Source of the DNA: Magnolia sinica
Taxonomy: Eukaryota; Streptophyta; Magnoliopsida; Magnoliales; Magnoliaceae
Reading direction: 5' to 3'
Length of the DNA: 64,000 nucleotides
NCBI RefSeq assembly: GCF_029962835.1
Contig: NC_080574.1
Location: forward strand, 38,755,501-38,819,500
Shown: piece after piece, positions 1 to 12,689 of the stretch
Layout of the letters: each line of letters starts with the position of its first letter
How positions within the stretch are numbered: position 1 is the stretch's first letter
Program-made: the position numbers and the translations under genes
Notes under the pieces: generated by a model
Told to the model about the DNA's origin: nothing
The model's input: only the letters and a program-made list of their open reading frames with translations
Database searches by the model: none

Positions 1-1698
1 CATCATGATACATGCCCATACGCATCATCTGCATGTTTGTTATGAGATGTGGTTGACCATTACATATGACATTGGGCAGGTTGTTATGAGACTCCCTGAT
101 GGGCGGAGGTTATCTCACATGAGCATACGGTATGCGTAGGATTAATACATGACTGGATTGTATGGCTCATGTATCTTGCATTATGTGTTGTGATTACTAT
201 AAGCCCTAGCGACATCAGGGCTGTAGCCTCCACAGACATATCATGGATGGCCAGATAGGACACCGAAAATCTATTACTAGCATCAGGCTGTCATAGATGG
301 CCCTGGGTGAAAATCCCTAAACCTTCTTGGTAATAAAGGACACCCCAATGTTGAAACCGAGTGGATATATATGAGCGCATGAGGGCCAAATACCAGGAGG
401 CCGCGTCTCCCACTGTGTCGTGGTCAATTGGGAGGGGGTGTGGCCTTACCCGCCTGAGGGAATAGGCTTAGCTAGGCTGAGTTTGACTAGCTTGTGAATG
501 GGTCCGCTATCGACGTGCTGGGTAGATATTGGCTCACTACTGGCCAGGCGGATAGTGAGGTCTCTTCCACTTACCTAGTTGTGCACTTGATGGGGCGGCA
601 AGCTAGTGTAGAGTATACTAGACCCCGGTTATGATCTCAGAGAGGAACCATACTGATATGTGGACTTATTGAGCAGGAGTTGCATACTCATCATTCATTC
701 ATTCATTCACTATCCACTCAGGCTGGTGGTGCGTAACTATTTGTTACATGTACCTTCGCAATGGCCGGGATCTCTGTTGGGGCGCGCGACTAACCTGAGA
801 TCAGGAGTTTACCACATTGAGTCTAACTATCCAAATTTAGGTATGGGACTGGTTTGGATAGAAGTCCCTTGTGGTGGACCCTGTAGCCTGCGATACTACG
901 TACTATCATCCCAACTTCACACTGCAGTTTGGTCATTTCATTCGCACCACATATTCCATATTGATTTATATCCTCAGCATACGGCATTTTGGGTTGCTAT
1001 GTTTTAGCATTTATAAGACCTAGATGAGACTAATGGTATTCATAGCTCTTCCAAATTGCATATTGTATTGCATCCTCGATATCTGATATCTGGTTTATTA
1101 TGTTTCCGCATTACATAGCTGATTACATTACTTTCTCAGTATATGACATTAGCTTGCTATGTCTTTTCATCGTATATCTTAGATGAGGTTGATAATATTT
1201 TTATGGACTTGTCAGTATTTCTGCTTACTTTGATATTGTATGGTTCGTGGACTTACCAGTATTTTCGTTTACTCTGATATTACATTCTGAGCACGCATAT
1301 TCTACTCACACACTTACACCACCCTGTAAGCTTTCTATAAGCTTATGCACGATAGATACGTGCAGGTGGTGTTAGGTTGAAGCAACATTGAGCTTGGAGC
1401 GTGCAGCGGTCTTCTGGAGCTTTGATTATTGACATATGTATTTTCCTTTTAGCACTGTATTCAAATGTTTATATTAGTGGATATGTGATGATGATGTTGC
1501 CTTTGTGATTTGGGTATACTTGTGGTTATGCTTCTAACGAGTAAAATGTACATTGGTAAATCTTCCTTGTAAGATCCCAAGATCGGAACCTGGCATATGG
1601 ATGTTGGGAGCCGAGAATGGGGTACTACAGAGGCTATCAGCACCGAATTCGGCGATCAGAATTCCTGTGAATCCGATTTCCGGGTTTGGGGCGTGACA
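1..1698 (+). mobile_element. 3' part of a Ty3/gypsy-type LTR, truncated by the window start
   Basis: Noncoding sequence that ends in a motif close to TTTGGGGCGTGACA at 1685-1698, the style of end seen on many plant Ty3/gypsy LTRs. Immediately to the right, sequence switches to minus-strand pol coding, so this LTR interrupts the neighbouring element. No primer site follows on the plus strand. It is therefore either a solo LTR or the 3' LTR of an element lying left of the window. Its left end and target duplication cannot be seen. A 115-residue open frame at 660-1007 has no recognisable domain and is treated as chance. Confidence 0.5.
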
Positions 1699-2636
1699 CC
1701 ATATGTCATCCTTCTTAGGTGTAAGAAGGGCGAGTATGGCACACGGGCTCATACTCTCTCGTATGAAACCCTTCTCTAGGAGCTCATCAATCTGCCTCTT
1801 CAACTTATCGTGCTCCTTTGGGTTTATTCTGTAATGCGGGAGGTTTGGTAGATTCGCCCCATGGATTAAATCAATGACATGCTGTATATCCCTCGTAGGG
1901 GGAAGCTCATTCGGTAGATCATCAGGGAAGACATCACGAAACTCATGCACTACATGAATGGCCTCGGTGGGTAACTCTACACTTGTCTCTGGTACACTCT
2001 CCCTAATCACAAGGGCATATACCATCGAGTCCACCTCTGTTTCTCGCTCAAAGTCTTTGACATTCAGAATATGGAGCAGTTTGGACTTGGACTTCGACTC
2101 TTTCAATTCTTTTGAGCCTCTCACACTACTCTGTGTGGTGGACTCCTTTCCAGTCATATTCATGGGTGGCAGAGGATTTAGCCTAACCTTCTTGCCCTCA
2201 AACCAGATTGTACAAACATTTGAACGACCAAATATAGTGACATCCCTGTCATAGAGCCAAGGTCCACCCAGAATGATATGACCAACATTCATGGGAACAA
2301 CATCACACCACAATGTGTCTTTATATGAACCAAACTGAATAGGAATAAGACAACGGTGCAAGACGGGAACGAAAGTTTCGTCAACCTAGGAGACTCTATA
2401 GAGTTGTAAATGGGCTTCCATCTTTAAGCCCAAACGGCTCACGGTGCTAGTCGATGTCACATTAGTATAACTACCACTATCCATGATCAACTTGCAACTC
2501 TTTTCCACACATTTTGCATAAGTATAAAAGATCGTATTGCGGCACCAGTCATTAATGTTCTTGGCTTGAGTTAAAACGCAACGCACAATTGCGAGGGTCG
2601 TAGACTCTTGCGCTCCCTCTTCCTCATCATTAGGGA
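1699..2636 (-). pseudogene. Ty3/gypsy pol fragment: protease and start of reverse transcriptase
   Basis: Read on the minus strand, this begins with an aspartic-protease region holding the motif DSGS near 2490 and continues to the start of a gypsy reverse transcriptase. The typical lead-in is recognisable (PPTRDIQHVIDLIHGA, then LEKGFIRESMSPCA and LTPKKD, near 1715-1900). The RT stops there because the plus-strand LTR at 1-1698 begins at that point. The catalytic YxDD region, RNase H and integrase are missing. The protein would process the Gag-Pol polyprotein and copy element RNA in cytoplasmic virus-like particles, but several stops and frame changes rule out function. The open frame running on to 1534 is a chimera with the inserted LTR. 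Confidence 0.85.
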
Positions 2637-2639
2637 TCT

Positions 2640-3737
2640 CTACGGGCTTATATTCTTCTTCTTCACCGTCACTCTCTGGGGCACTAATTCTACTTGCCCA
2701 TCAATGAAAAATACTTTGATACCCTCTCTCGTGCCGCACTGGTGAGCAAAATGACTAAACTCCTGACACCTAAAACACCTAGTGGCCCCACTTCCATGTG
2801 AACTAGACCCGGCAATCTCTTTACCTCTATCATCCTTGGGCCTAGGTTGAACATTATTGGAAGGTTTGTTTTGGAATCCCGTGTTATGTTTAGCCCCAGA
2901 TGGGTTGGCCTTAGCACCAGCTTCGTGAAAGTCAAACCACCTTCCCACAGATGCTTTAAGGTATTACTCGATGTCTAACATTACTTAGTACAATTGTTCA
3001 ATAGTGTCTATATCTTTGGCGAGCAATTCTCTCCAAATGTCAGGTTAGAGGCCTGTTTTAAAACGAGCAAGGGTGAGTACTGGGTCCTCATCAACCTCAC
3101 AGCCGGTCGAGTACTCTTCGAACTTCTCGATATAGTCCACAACACTCATGGAACCCTATCGAAGAAACTGTCACTCCTCAATCAACTGTAAGAGATAAGA
3201 GAAAGGGAGATACTTCTCTTTAAGTGTTTCTTTCATTTCTCCCCAATGGACTATTGGGAGTTCCCTCGCTCTTTCTTTCTTTCTCTCAACTGTCGTCCAA
3301 AACCTCTTTACTTGGTTCATAAGCTTCATCTTGGCGAACCGGACTCATCAAGCATCCAACATATCATACCACTCAAAATAATGGTCCATATCAGCTAACT
3401 AGTCTAGAAAGGCTTTAGGGTCCAAGTGGCTATCAAATGTACGAGCATCTACTCTAACTCCCTTGAGGAGTTGTGCATCTGGGTCATATTGATTATGATG
3501 TCCCTCACGGGGTGCCTGCACAGGTGTATGCTCATGACCAATTCCTTGTCCGCCCTCACTCCTTGGTCTAACTTCCTGACCACTTGCCTGAGATTGGACA
3601 TCTTCCCTAATGATAGGGTTTGTCCCGAGGGAATCCTTTATTTAGTCAAGGTGTTGATCTATGCGTTGTTCCAAGCGCTTATTCAAGGAATTAACCTGTT
3701 AGGTTAACTTAGCCACTGCTTCTTGCAGTTGCTCCAT
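2640..3737 (-). pseudogene. Ty3/gypsy gag pseudogene with zinc knuckle
   Basis: Minus-strand remnant of a retrotransposon capsid and nucleocapsid gene. A plausible start ATG lies at 3735-3737. The middle reads as a Retrotrans_gag-like domain (about 3050-3350) broken by several in-frame stops. Near 2735-2780 there is a CX2CX4HX4C zinc knuckle, CFRCQEFSHFAHQC, which would bind element RNA. Its pol partner follows directly downstream at 1699-2636, in the normal gag-pol order. It is not expected to make a working protein. Confidence 0.8.
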
Positions 3738-4096
3738 GTTTAGTGTAGGGTGCAAACCGAAACCGCGACCCGTTCGTGTGGGCATACACTTGCTAACTTC
3801 ACCTAAGGACTTTCTAGGACGACTACTTGCAGCTAAATATGACTAAATGATCCTATGAGACTCTATATAAGGGAACTATGTACAGTTACTAAAATCCAAC
3901 AATATAGTTGTCGAAATAAGGGAATAACAGAAAGTTACAGCAATGTAAATTGCTAACTTCCTACTATCAGAAATTTCAGCAACTAATATTAGGGACTACG
4001 GTCTTCTAAACAACTATATATGATGAACTGGATGCATGAAAGACTTAAACAAATTAAACTCTAAATATGTGATGTATTCCCCTACAAGAACCCTAT

Positions 4097-4108
4097 GCTC
4101 TGATACCA
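4097..4108 (-). other. Primer binding site for initiator-Met tRNA
   Basis: On the minus strand this reads TGGTATCAGAGC, the complement of the plant initiator methionine tRNA 3' end, used by many plant LTR retrotransposons to prime minus-strand DNA synthesis. It sits between the gag start at 3737 and the LTR end at about 4116, as expected for the gypsy element of this region. Confidence 0.85.
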
Positions 4109-4115
4109 AATTTGG

Positions 4116-5165
4116 TGCAGGACATGAAATTTAAATATGATATGTAAGAATTCAGGCTTAGATCAGACTAATGCAGAACGATCACATAATAATTTCACAT
4201 TCCACACAAAAGTTCAAACATTCAAGTAAAGGGGAATTTGCACGGGTCCAGGCCTACATAGGCTAGGATTGGATCAGTAAAATTATGGACCAAACAATGC
4301 TCAAAGAAAAATAGAAATCAACCACACATGCATAGCAATCAGTCTCTAATGTAAAAAATTTTCAAATTTCGATTTAAGGAACCCTAGGGTGAGAAAAGGA
4401 GCAAATCAATTAGGGATACTGCAATCTAGGGCTAGAGTTTATGAAATTAGGTATAAAAAGATGAAAATATGAAGAAAACCTGAACCTGGGACAGCTCCCG
4501 CATGCGGACAGCAAGGGAGGGCCTGACGCACATGCACTGATGGCGGTCGCATATGCGTGGCGCCCACGAACCCAAAAAGGACTCTCTTAGGTCTGGTCGC
4601 CAGACCTGGGCTTTGAAACCTCAAAATCTCACGTCGATCCGATGAACGGCCTGAGCGTGGTACCCTGCCGAAGTTTTAGCCCTCACACGGGGTCAGATTC
4701 TGGAAACTGGTTGTAGGGAAAAGATCTGATGCAAAAATTGATGGATTCGAAGCAAGGATGGTTGTAAAAGGTGAGAAATATAGATGGAAGAAGGTAGGGG
4801 CGGATTGGGATATGCATGGTTTTGCACCACAGTAGTTAGCCCTTCGAAAAGGGAGGGCTTCGCATCCACTTGAATTTTTTCACAACTCAGAAACTCAGAG
4901 AGTAGAAAAACCACGCAGGAATTTTTTTTATTTAACTTCAATGAATCAATGACATAGATAAATGCATGCATCAATATGGGGCCCACATGTGTAATGGATT
5001 TCAAAATCCATGGAAATCCTGCATGGTCCAAATGCAATTCAATGGGACTAAATGTAATTCCATCCCAACTAATCCCAACCTTTCCCATCCTTTCCAAATG
5101 ATGGATGGAATTGCACGGGACCAAATACAATTCTATCCCACTTAATCCCATCTAATACCCTGCGC
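4116..5165 (-). mobile_element. 5' LTR region of the first Ty3/gypsy element
   Basis: The LTR adjoins the primer site. On the plus strand it opens with TGCAGGACATG at 4116, which on the minus strand is an LTR end in CCTGCA. The outer limit is placed near 5165 only because a roughly inverted CCCTGCGCCA occurs there. The last 190 bp look MITE-like (repeated 'aattccatccca' motifs), so the true boundary is uncertain. A 152-residue open frame inside (4693-5151) has no recognisable domain. Confidence 0.45.
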
Positions 5166-5677
5166 CAAATGGCTCCTTGAGGAAGAATGGTTTAGGGAAT
5201 GAGGGGTTTTGAGGGAATTGGGTTCGAAATGAAAAATTTTAGTAAATAAAGAATGGGCTTAGAGGGTGGTTTTTAGGTTTTGAGGGAGAGAGATTAGGAA
5301 AATTTTGATGTGGGGGTGTTTGGGGGCTTAAAAAAGGGCTAAACGGGGCCTTAGACTATGTGTAGAGGGCCCCACAGAACTCAGGCCTTGACGGGTCACA
5401 CTGAACTGGTAATGGCCCCGCTGCTCGCCGTGGCTACCGGTATAATCCGTAGCCAGAGGTCTATGGCTAGGGCAATCTGACCAAACTGAATACAAGGGAT
5501 TTTCGTCCAAACATTGTTTGACCATACGTAGTGGTTTGGTTCTGAAAAGTAAAGTTTGGGAGCACTTGGAAAAAGCTAAGTAGAAGGTGGAGTTTACAAT
5601 GGTAAATTTCTCTTATTCCTCACATGAGTACTACACTATAAAGTTGACCGGTCAGGCTGCCAATTCCATATTACCCC
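5166..5677. other. Unassigned noncoding stretch
   Basis: No coding signal or familiar element was seen. The first 30 bases include CCAAATGGCTCC, which resembles the end of a Tourist-type MITE, but no matching opposite end was found. Confidence 0.4.
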
Positions 5678-6209
5678 GGAAGCCGTTTGGCTGGTGACCC
5701 AACACCAGACAGCTAGCTGGTGTCGAAGCTCTGTAAGCCCCCACAATGATGTACGTGTTTTATTCTCACTATCCATCCATTTTCCACCTCATCTTAAGGC
5801 ATGATACCGAAAATGAGGCAGATCCAACTCTCAGATGGACCACACCACAGGAACAGTGGAGATTGAATCTATACCGTTGAAAACTTTTTGGGGCCACAAG
5901 TTTCGGATCAAGCTGATATTTGCGTTTTCCCTTCATCCAGGTCAAAGTTACCTTATCAACAGGTTGGATGTCAAATAAACATTCATGTGGGCCTTAGGAT
6001 GTTTTTAATGGTGTACGTCCAATCAAAACTCTGTTTCTGTTGTGTGGTCGACCTTTGATTTGGATCTCCCATATTTTTTGGATTATGCTCTAAAATATGA
6101 TGAAAAAATGGTTGGACAGCATGGATAAAACACATAAATCATGATGGGCCCACAGAGCTTTAACACCAGCTAACTGGCTGGTGTTGGGGTCGCTGGCCAA
6201 ACCGCGTCC
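5678..6209. mobile_element. GGGCCC-type MITE with long TIRs and a candidate 9-bp target duplication
   Basis: The ends form long imperfect inverted repeats: GGAAGCCGTTTGGC on the left against GGACGCGGTTTGGC on the right (reverse strand), continuing through 'accccaacaccag' and 'agctggtg'. The body has the family phrases 'tggaccacaccaca', 'ggatcaagctgatattt' and 'catgatgggccc'. Flanks read TATTACCCC (5669-5677) and CATTGCCCC (6210-6218), seven of nine matching, which would fit a Mutator-type 9-bp duplication. It is noncoding, so transposition would need an enzyme supplied from elsewhere. Confidence 0.75.
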
Positions 6210-6439
6210 CATTGCCCCTTACTCTGAAGCGTGGGACCAGATCAAATGGGCCCACAAACCTCTTAAGGCTACCAGACCACGCCTTTCAACAATCGTAACC
6301 ATCAACTCTCCATTCCATAATTTTCATAATCTAAGGTAATTAAGATAAAATAAAATAAAATTTGGATTCACTTCTAGCAGGTAGCAGACCTAGACTATAA
6401 TCCTCACAACACCAGTTTTGAGCACCGGAAACGTCCCAG

Positions 6440-7090
6440 CTATGTAGGGCTCATCATTTGTATATGTAATATCTACTCTGTCCATCGGGTTATATCCTCT
6501 ATTCTAGATCGTGGAGGTAAAAATCAGCTGGATTCACAACTCAGGTGGACCACAGGACAGTAACAATGGCGATGGAATACCAACCATTGGTTAGGCAATA
6601 ATGGTGTATATATTTCATCAAATCCCTTAATCAGGTGTAACTAATCAGACGAAGTGAAGATACAAAAAATGGACCTGATTCACGACTTAAACGGGCCACA
6701 CCATATGAACTAAAGAGTTTCAGGGGCAATTTTACATCGTTGAAGATGGCGTGGCCTGTGTTTTATCGGGCTTATGTTTTGTATGCACGGTTCAAATAAG
6801 CGTTCTCACCTGATGGACAGGTTGGATTTAAATATACAACATGGTGGACCCCACGTAGCTTGGGTGTTTTACACGTAGCATACAACCTCATATTTCCCGC
6901 CAACGTGTTACTTGTACAGGACTTTTGAGCCACAAAGATAGTGGAACCCACACCTCTCCCGAAAATCAGACCGATCCAATCTTTAGCTGGGCCACAGCTG
7001 TAAGTTGAGTAAGACGATCTGCCAACCTTGATTTCAAAGGGGTGGCTCACCTGATGGTCGGATTGGCTTGAGTTTTGTTTCATTAATCTT
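6440..7090. mobile_element. Diverged GGGCCC-type MITE fragments
   Basis: Contains the recurring phrases 'aggtggaccacag', 'gggccacaccat', 'ggacaggttggattt' and 'atggtggaccccac' in family order, but clean terminal inverted repeats were not found. It is probably two degraded copies run together. The 103-residue minus-strand open frame at 6772-7083 is repeat sequence, not a gene. Confidence 0.5.
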
Positions 7091-7807
7091 TATTACAGGC
7101 CCCGCTGTTTGAATGGAACGGATGACTTGTAAAAATCTTAAATATGGAGAAATTAAGACCCGTAACTGGTCATGCATGCGATAGTTTCAAGCCTAGTGTA
7201 AGGATTTTGATCATGGGAGAAACGTTGGTACTCTGGCTAGTGTGATGGTTGATACGCAGTTACTAAGAAATTTTACACGGCTCCAAATAGGAAGCGCCAC
7301 GTTAGATGGTCAGAAACCGAAAGTTAATTTTGATCACTTAACTATTACATGAGTGAAGTTTTCTTGGATGGTTGAGATGAAAAGCAGCAAGGGTTCCAGC
7401 AAACAAGTCTCCATGAATCGAAGACTCTGCTTGTTCAACAAATCCAATTTTGTTACAATTACCCATCTAAGGTGGGCCCCACAGGGAGTTAGAATGTGAC
7501 ACTTATCAAGATGCGTGTGAGCTCAGCCTTCATTTTCTTAGAGTTGTGAGACCGAAACAAAACACAAAAGTCGTAGACAAGACTCTCTAACCTAAGACCA
7601 GGTCGTGCTAAAACAAGACTACATTAATTATGAGATTTATCCGGTGTGGGCACGATCTGGTGTGGGCACTACTCGCTTCTTTCATCATACCAGGTCATCG
7701 CATCCAGCATCCACGTGATTAATAATCAAATGGTTGAAAAATATTTCATTCCGTAATCCAATGTAGGAAGCCAATATAAAAATAAAATAACAAAATATAA
7801 TAAAAAA
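7091..7807. other. Unassigned noncoding stretch
   Basis: AT-rich sequence without a coding signal. It holds a short direct duplication of 'ggtgtgggcac' at about 7643-7670. Nothing else was recognised. Confidence 0.4.
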
Positions 7808-8180
7808 AAGTGATGTGGGCCCAATGTGATGTGTGACACATCGATTCCATCTATAGATTGTGTGGGCTCATGTTAGGATACCAGTCCAAATGATGCTGAT
7901 CCAAAAATCAAGTGGGCCACACCACAAGGAAATTTTGAGATGGGGAACCGTCCAAGTTGCCACTGTGATGTTTGTATACCAGCCAACCTGTTTATAAGGT
8001 AAGTCCACCATGAAGGGAAAAGTCAAATATCAGTCTAATTTAAAACTTTAGTGTGACCAAAGAAGATTCCAGGGGTAGATGTCCCTTTCCCTACTTCTCC
8101 TCCTGACATTCCTAACACCAGCTAGCATGAATGATGGACTGAGTAGATGTCACACACATCTCATGATGGACCCCACAGCT
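7808..8180. mobile_element. GGGCCC-type MITE, partial
   Basis: Left part 'gtgatgtgggcccaatgtgatgtgtgac' and right part 'cacacatctcatgatggaccccac' are roughly inverted, and between them lie 'aagtgggccacaccacaagg' and a degraded middle. Ends are not sharp, and the middle is shorter than in the copies near 5.7 and 25.5 kb. Confidence 0.5.
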
Positions 8181-8559
8181 TTTAGTTGCATGGCCTTTTG
8201 GATCCATTTCTGATAGGTTTATATAGACTTTCGACTATGATTGAGTTCATGACCTCAAGTCCACTGATCTTTTTACGTTGTACTATAAAGGAAATTCTAC
8301 CATTGTAAAAAGAATTTTTAGTAGTTTTGTGACATCACCTCATGACCCACATTTTATTTTTGGTAGATTGAGTAGATACGACTCTAGGATTTTGAACCAA
8401 GCAAGACCTCTAACTAATCCAATGACAATTGTCAAAATTCACAAAGAAAAAGAAATATTCAAATGATGATAATGTTGATGATTGATTTATATATGGAGAC
8501 TTGAATTATTGGTGGGATCATGATTCTGTGAGGGGCTCCTTACGGGAGGGAGAGTCAAA

Positions 8560-8765
8560 ATCTGGGAATATAGTGTTGGGGTGGTTGATTAAAAACGTAG
8601 GAAAGACTTGTGTGGCTTTTTTGTTTTCTTGTTCTTCTTCTACAATGGATAAGGAGAAACCCTGAAAAGTTTTTATACTGCACTTCTTCGCTTTAAATTT
8701 GTAGTGCAAGCTTGATTTTTGTGACTCGCACGCATACGTTAGGTCACAGCTACAGTTGTGGCCGT
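8560..8765. repeat. LTR-like repeat, left copy of a pair
   Basis: Resembles 16005-16235 in the same orientation. Shared features include 'ttgattaaaaacgtaggaaagac' against 'ttgatttaaaacataagaaagatc', 'gaaaagtttttata' against 'gaaaagtctttata', and 'cagttgtggccgtg' against 'cagttgtagtcgtgg'. The two copies bracket the second gypsy element and are probably LTR fragments of an older element into which it inserted. Confidence 0.5.
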
Positions 8766-8766
8766 G

Positions 8767-9478
8767 CTTAGCTAAATTAAGAATGTGTAGAGGTCGAGCA
8801 CCGTCTTCTTCAAGGATAACTACTCCGAATCCATGGAGCTTATCTAGACTCCTCGCAAAGATGCCTCGAATCCATGAAGAAAAATAGAAATTAATTTTTA
8901 AAAATTCAAAATAACTTTATTGATAACGAAAAAATGAGTTTACAACTCTTTAAATAAAGCTACGAACCTTGTTGAGAAGTTTTGGAATTCAACTACAACG
9001 AAAACTCCCTAAAATCGTGACTTACTATAAATAGTAAACTTACTATTTATAAACAATCGTGATTTCTACTACAGTGCATGGTATTTGGCCAAAAATAGTG
9101 TCTTATTTGGCTGAATCATGCATTCCCCTAATTTTTCTAAGAACTTTTTGTGTTAAACACAACTCCTAAAGCCCAACATATGAAGAGTTATAATCAAACT
9201 AAAACTTACTAAAAATAGTAAAATTGAAAATAAACAAGGATTTCAACCGTTGATCTGATGGAATATCGCAAATTCTGTGTGGGAAACCCGGCATAGTAGG
9301 TTGGGTGGCTAAAGTAGCTTATCCTACCCCAAAATCATATATGGTACGTCCGATAACTCATTCTTGTTTGCAAGATACGTCCATTTTAAGTTCTAACGGT
9401 CCGGATTACCTCCGTCTCCGATTGGGCCTTTTCTGGTCCATCTTGGCCATGAAATTATCCGCGACCAACTTTACACCA
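8767..9478 (-). mobile_element. 3' LTR of the second Ty3/gypsy element
   Basis: Homologous along its length to the solo LTRs at 38590-39318 and 42739-43469. Landmarks include 'gaggtcgagcacc' near 8790, 'ttactataaatagtaa' near 9025 and 'gcaacccggcatag' in the relatives. Alignment to those copies sets the inner end at 9478 (plus strand ...TTTACACCA) and the outer end near 8767, where the match is weak. The integrase reading frame of the adjoining pol ends inside this LTR, at 9406. Confidence 0.75.
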
Positions 9479-12400
9479 ATTCCCTTCACTTCGAATGAAC
9501 TCGTCCTCGAGTTCTCGTCATGCTTAAATTTATGATACTCGGTCAGGAGCATGATATTGAAAGTACGCGAGATCTTCATGTCATCCGAAAGATCAACAAT
9601 GCATGCGTTGTCATTAATCTTTCGGAGGATCGGTACTGGCCCAATCTTCTTGCTCTTTAATTTGTTATACTTCCCAGTCAAAAATCTCTCCTTGCGTTAA
9701 TGGACCATAACTTGGTCGATCACCTCGAACAGCTTTTGTCGCCGATCCTTGTCAACTTACTCCTTGTACTTTTGGTTCAAGGCGTGTAACTTGGCTTCAA
9801 CCTCCACATGAATGCCCATAATCATATATCCCATAAGTTCCACTGCAACCCTCATGCCTGGGAGCTTGGGCAAAGGGACCAAGTTTGTGGCGAGGCACTT
9901 GGCCGTAAATAACTTGGAATAGGGACTTCCCTGTCGAGCGGTTCACCATCTTGTTAACTACGAAATCTGCTTGAGATAAGGTTAAATCTCATTGCTTTAG
10001 CTTTTCTCCTGAAATACATCGAAGGAGGTTCCCTAACGTGCGATTCATAACTTCAGTTTGCTCATCAATATGTGAGTGGTAGGCACTACTGAACTGAAGT
10101 CATGTACCAAACTGGTTCCACAAAGTCCATCAGAAGTGGCTAATGAACTTCGTATCGTGGTTAGAAGTGATAGTCTTGGAGACCCCGTGTAGCCCCATGA
10201 CCTCTTTAAAGAATAAATTCACCACGTACATCGCGTCGAGGTCTTCTTGCATGAGGTGAAGCATGCTATCTTTGAGAAACGATATACCACCACAAACACT
10301 GATTCCATGTCACGCTGTGTTCATGAGAGACCCAACACAAAGTACATTGACAGGTCCTCCTAAGGGCCGTTAGGTACAGGTAATAGTATGTGAAGGCCCG
10401 TATTCTGAGAATGCCCTTAGATACCTGGCAAACATGACATCACCGCACTGCTCTACCCACATCACATACTAACTGTAGCTAGTAGTACCGTTCTTCAACA
10501 AGAACTTGCGTCTTGTCTCGTTCAAGGTGTCCACTAAGGCCACTTCCATGTAGCTCGTGGATGATCCGCTCCCTCAATAAGCTTTTAGGGATGCACAATC
10601 GATTCTCTTTGAAAAGAAACCCGTCTTGCATATGTATGTCACTTGGGTGACCTTCTTGGCATCTTACTTATGCGTCCTTGAAGTCATCATCGTCGGCATA
10701 TATGTCCTTGAGACACTCAAACCTGACAACCTCACTGCTCAGAGTGACCAGTAAAGTTGCACAACGACTCAGTGCATCAGCCACTTTATTCTGTTGCGCA
10801 GACTTATGTTTCAAGCACAAACGTAAATTCTTGCAAAAACGAAACCCACCTAGCATGGACACGATTTACGTTAGCTTGACTATTAATAAATTTGAAAGCT
10901 TTATGGTTCGTGTAAAGAATGAACTCCCTTTGAATGAAGTAATGTCACCAATGTCACAGTGCCTGAACCATTGCGTATAATTCGAGCTCATATGTCAACC
11001 AGTTTTTGCGTACATCGCTAAGCTTTTTATTGTAAAAGGCTACTAGCTGACCTTTTTGAGATAAGACTCCTCTCATCCCGACATATGAAACATCATATTT
11101 AACTTTAAATAGTTTGTCGAAGTTAGGAAGTACAATAATCGGGGTTGTGGACAACCTGTGTTTAATTTGACAAACCTCCTGTTAGCTTTGTCAGTCCACT
11201 GAAATTGTCCCTTCTTCATGTATTCTATAATTAGAGATACAATGATGCTAAAATTCTTCACGAACCGATAATAAAATGTCTCTAATCCATGAAAACTTTG
11301 TACTTCATGGATGTTTGCTAGGACTGGCCATTCCCTGATGGTTTTCACATTTTTCCCATCCACTCAAATGCCCATAAATGTCAGTAAATGTCAATAATCC
11401 ACTCAAAACAATAGGCTATCGGTCAAGAAGCTACCCTTTTTTAAATTAAGATACAACTTACTTTCAGTAAGCACTTGAAGGACATGCCTGAGGTGTTTCA
11501 TATGGCTTACTTCGTCTTGACTGTATATCAAGATGTTATCGAAGTAGACCACAATGAACCGCGCAATGAATAGCTTCAGAACTTGGTTCATCAACCTCAT
11601 GAATGTACTAAGTGCATTCGAAAGATAGAAGGGCATGACCATCCATTTATATAACCCTTGGTCTTGAAAGCCGTATTCCACTCATCACCTAGCCGTATCC
11701 GAATCTATGGTAGCTGCTCCTTAGATCTAATTTAGAAAATAATTTTACACTCTTAAGCATGTCTAACATATAGTCCAGTCATGGAATGGGAAACTCGTAT
11801 TTTATGGTGATTTTGTTGATGTCTCGGCTATCGACATACATATGCCAATGCTCATCTTTCTTAGGAGTTAATAGAGCCAGTATAGTGCATGGGCTCATGC
11901 TTTATCGAATAAGACCCTTACGGATCAATTCATCCATTTGCCCTTGCAAAATTTCGCGCTCTTTCGGACTCATCCAATAGTGAGGACGATTGGGTAAGCT
12001 AGACCCGGGGACAAGGTCAATATGGTACTGAATATTGCGCATGGGAAGCAACCCATCAAGAAGGTCATCGGGCCAAATTTTTTTGAATTCATACAACAAG
12101 GGTTTTAGTTTCTCAAGGATCATGGTGGGATCGAGTTTTTTTCCCTTTACAATTAATGCATAGGTCTATCCTATTTCTTTGAATTCCTCCACGAAGTCTC
12201 ATATGGTTAAGAGAAAATGGTCCTCCGCTTTAAAAGTTTCAGGTAGCTCCTTTAAAGTCATAGGGGCTAATATAGTTTTTCGGTCGTCCTTGATGAAAAT
12301 ATACATATTATCTTGCCCTTTATAAGTGGTATCACGATCAGATTGTCATAGTCGACCGAGTAGTATGTGACATGCTTCCATATCAATTACATCACATACT

Positions 12401-12660
12401 ACTTCATCTTTATAATATTTGTCAATTGAAAAGGATATGATGCACTATTCAGTTACCTTTGTCTCGCTGACTTTCTTAATCCAACCGATCATATATAAGA
12501 AGGGATTACGCTCCATTTTTAATTATAATTTTTCCACCATTACCCTAGAGATGATGTTTTCGCTTCTCCCACTATCGATGATCAAATCACTGACTTTTTT
12601 ACTCACCATACCTAGTTTGAAAAATGTTATGTCGTTGTGGGTGTACCTCTTTCCTTAGCG
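9406..12660 (-). pseudogene. Ty3/gypsy pol pseudogene (protease, RT, RNase H, integrase)
   Basis: Minus-strand remnant in the order protease (about 12660-12130), reverse transcriptase (12123-11403), RNase H (11154-10668) and integrase (about 10650-9406). Recognisable pieces are [15 protein letters not shown], a catalytic region reading YFDNILIY where the second Asp of the usual YFDD is Asn, PNFDKLFKVKYD in RNase H, QQNKVADALSRC after it, and an integrase tail with KLKSKKIGPVPILRKINDN. The tail is the chromovirus-like type with the phrase NSRTSSFEV. Many stops and frameshifts split it, so it cannot encode a working polyprotein. Gag lies just upstream at 12690-13556. Confidence 0.85.
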
Positions 12661-12689
12661 CATACAATAGTCACTTTACAACGAGCGAC

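Noticed and set aside
660..1007. 115-residue open frame inside the first LTR
   Set aside because: LTR sequence with no recognisable domain.
4693..5151. 152-residue minus-strand open frame
   Set aside because: No domain, lies in LTR and MITE-like sequence, and no related frame is seen in other repeats.
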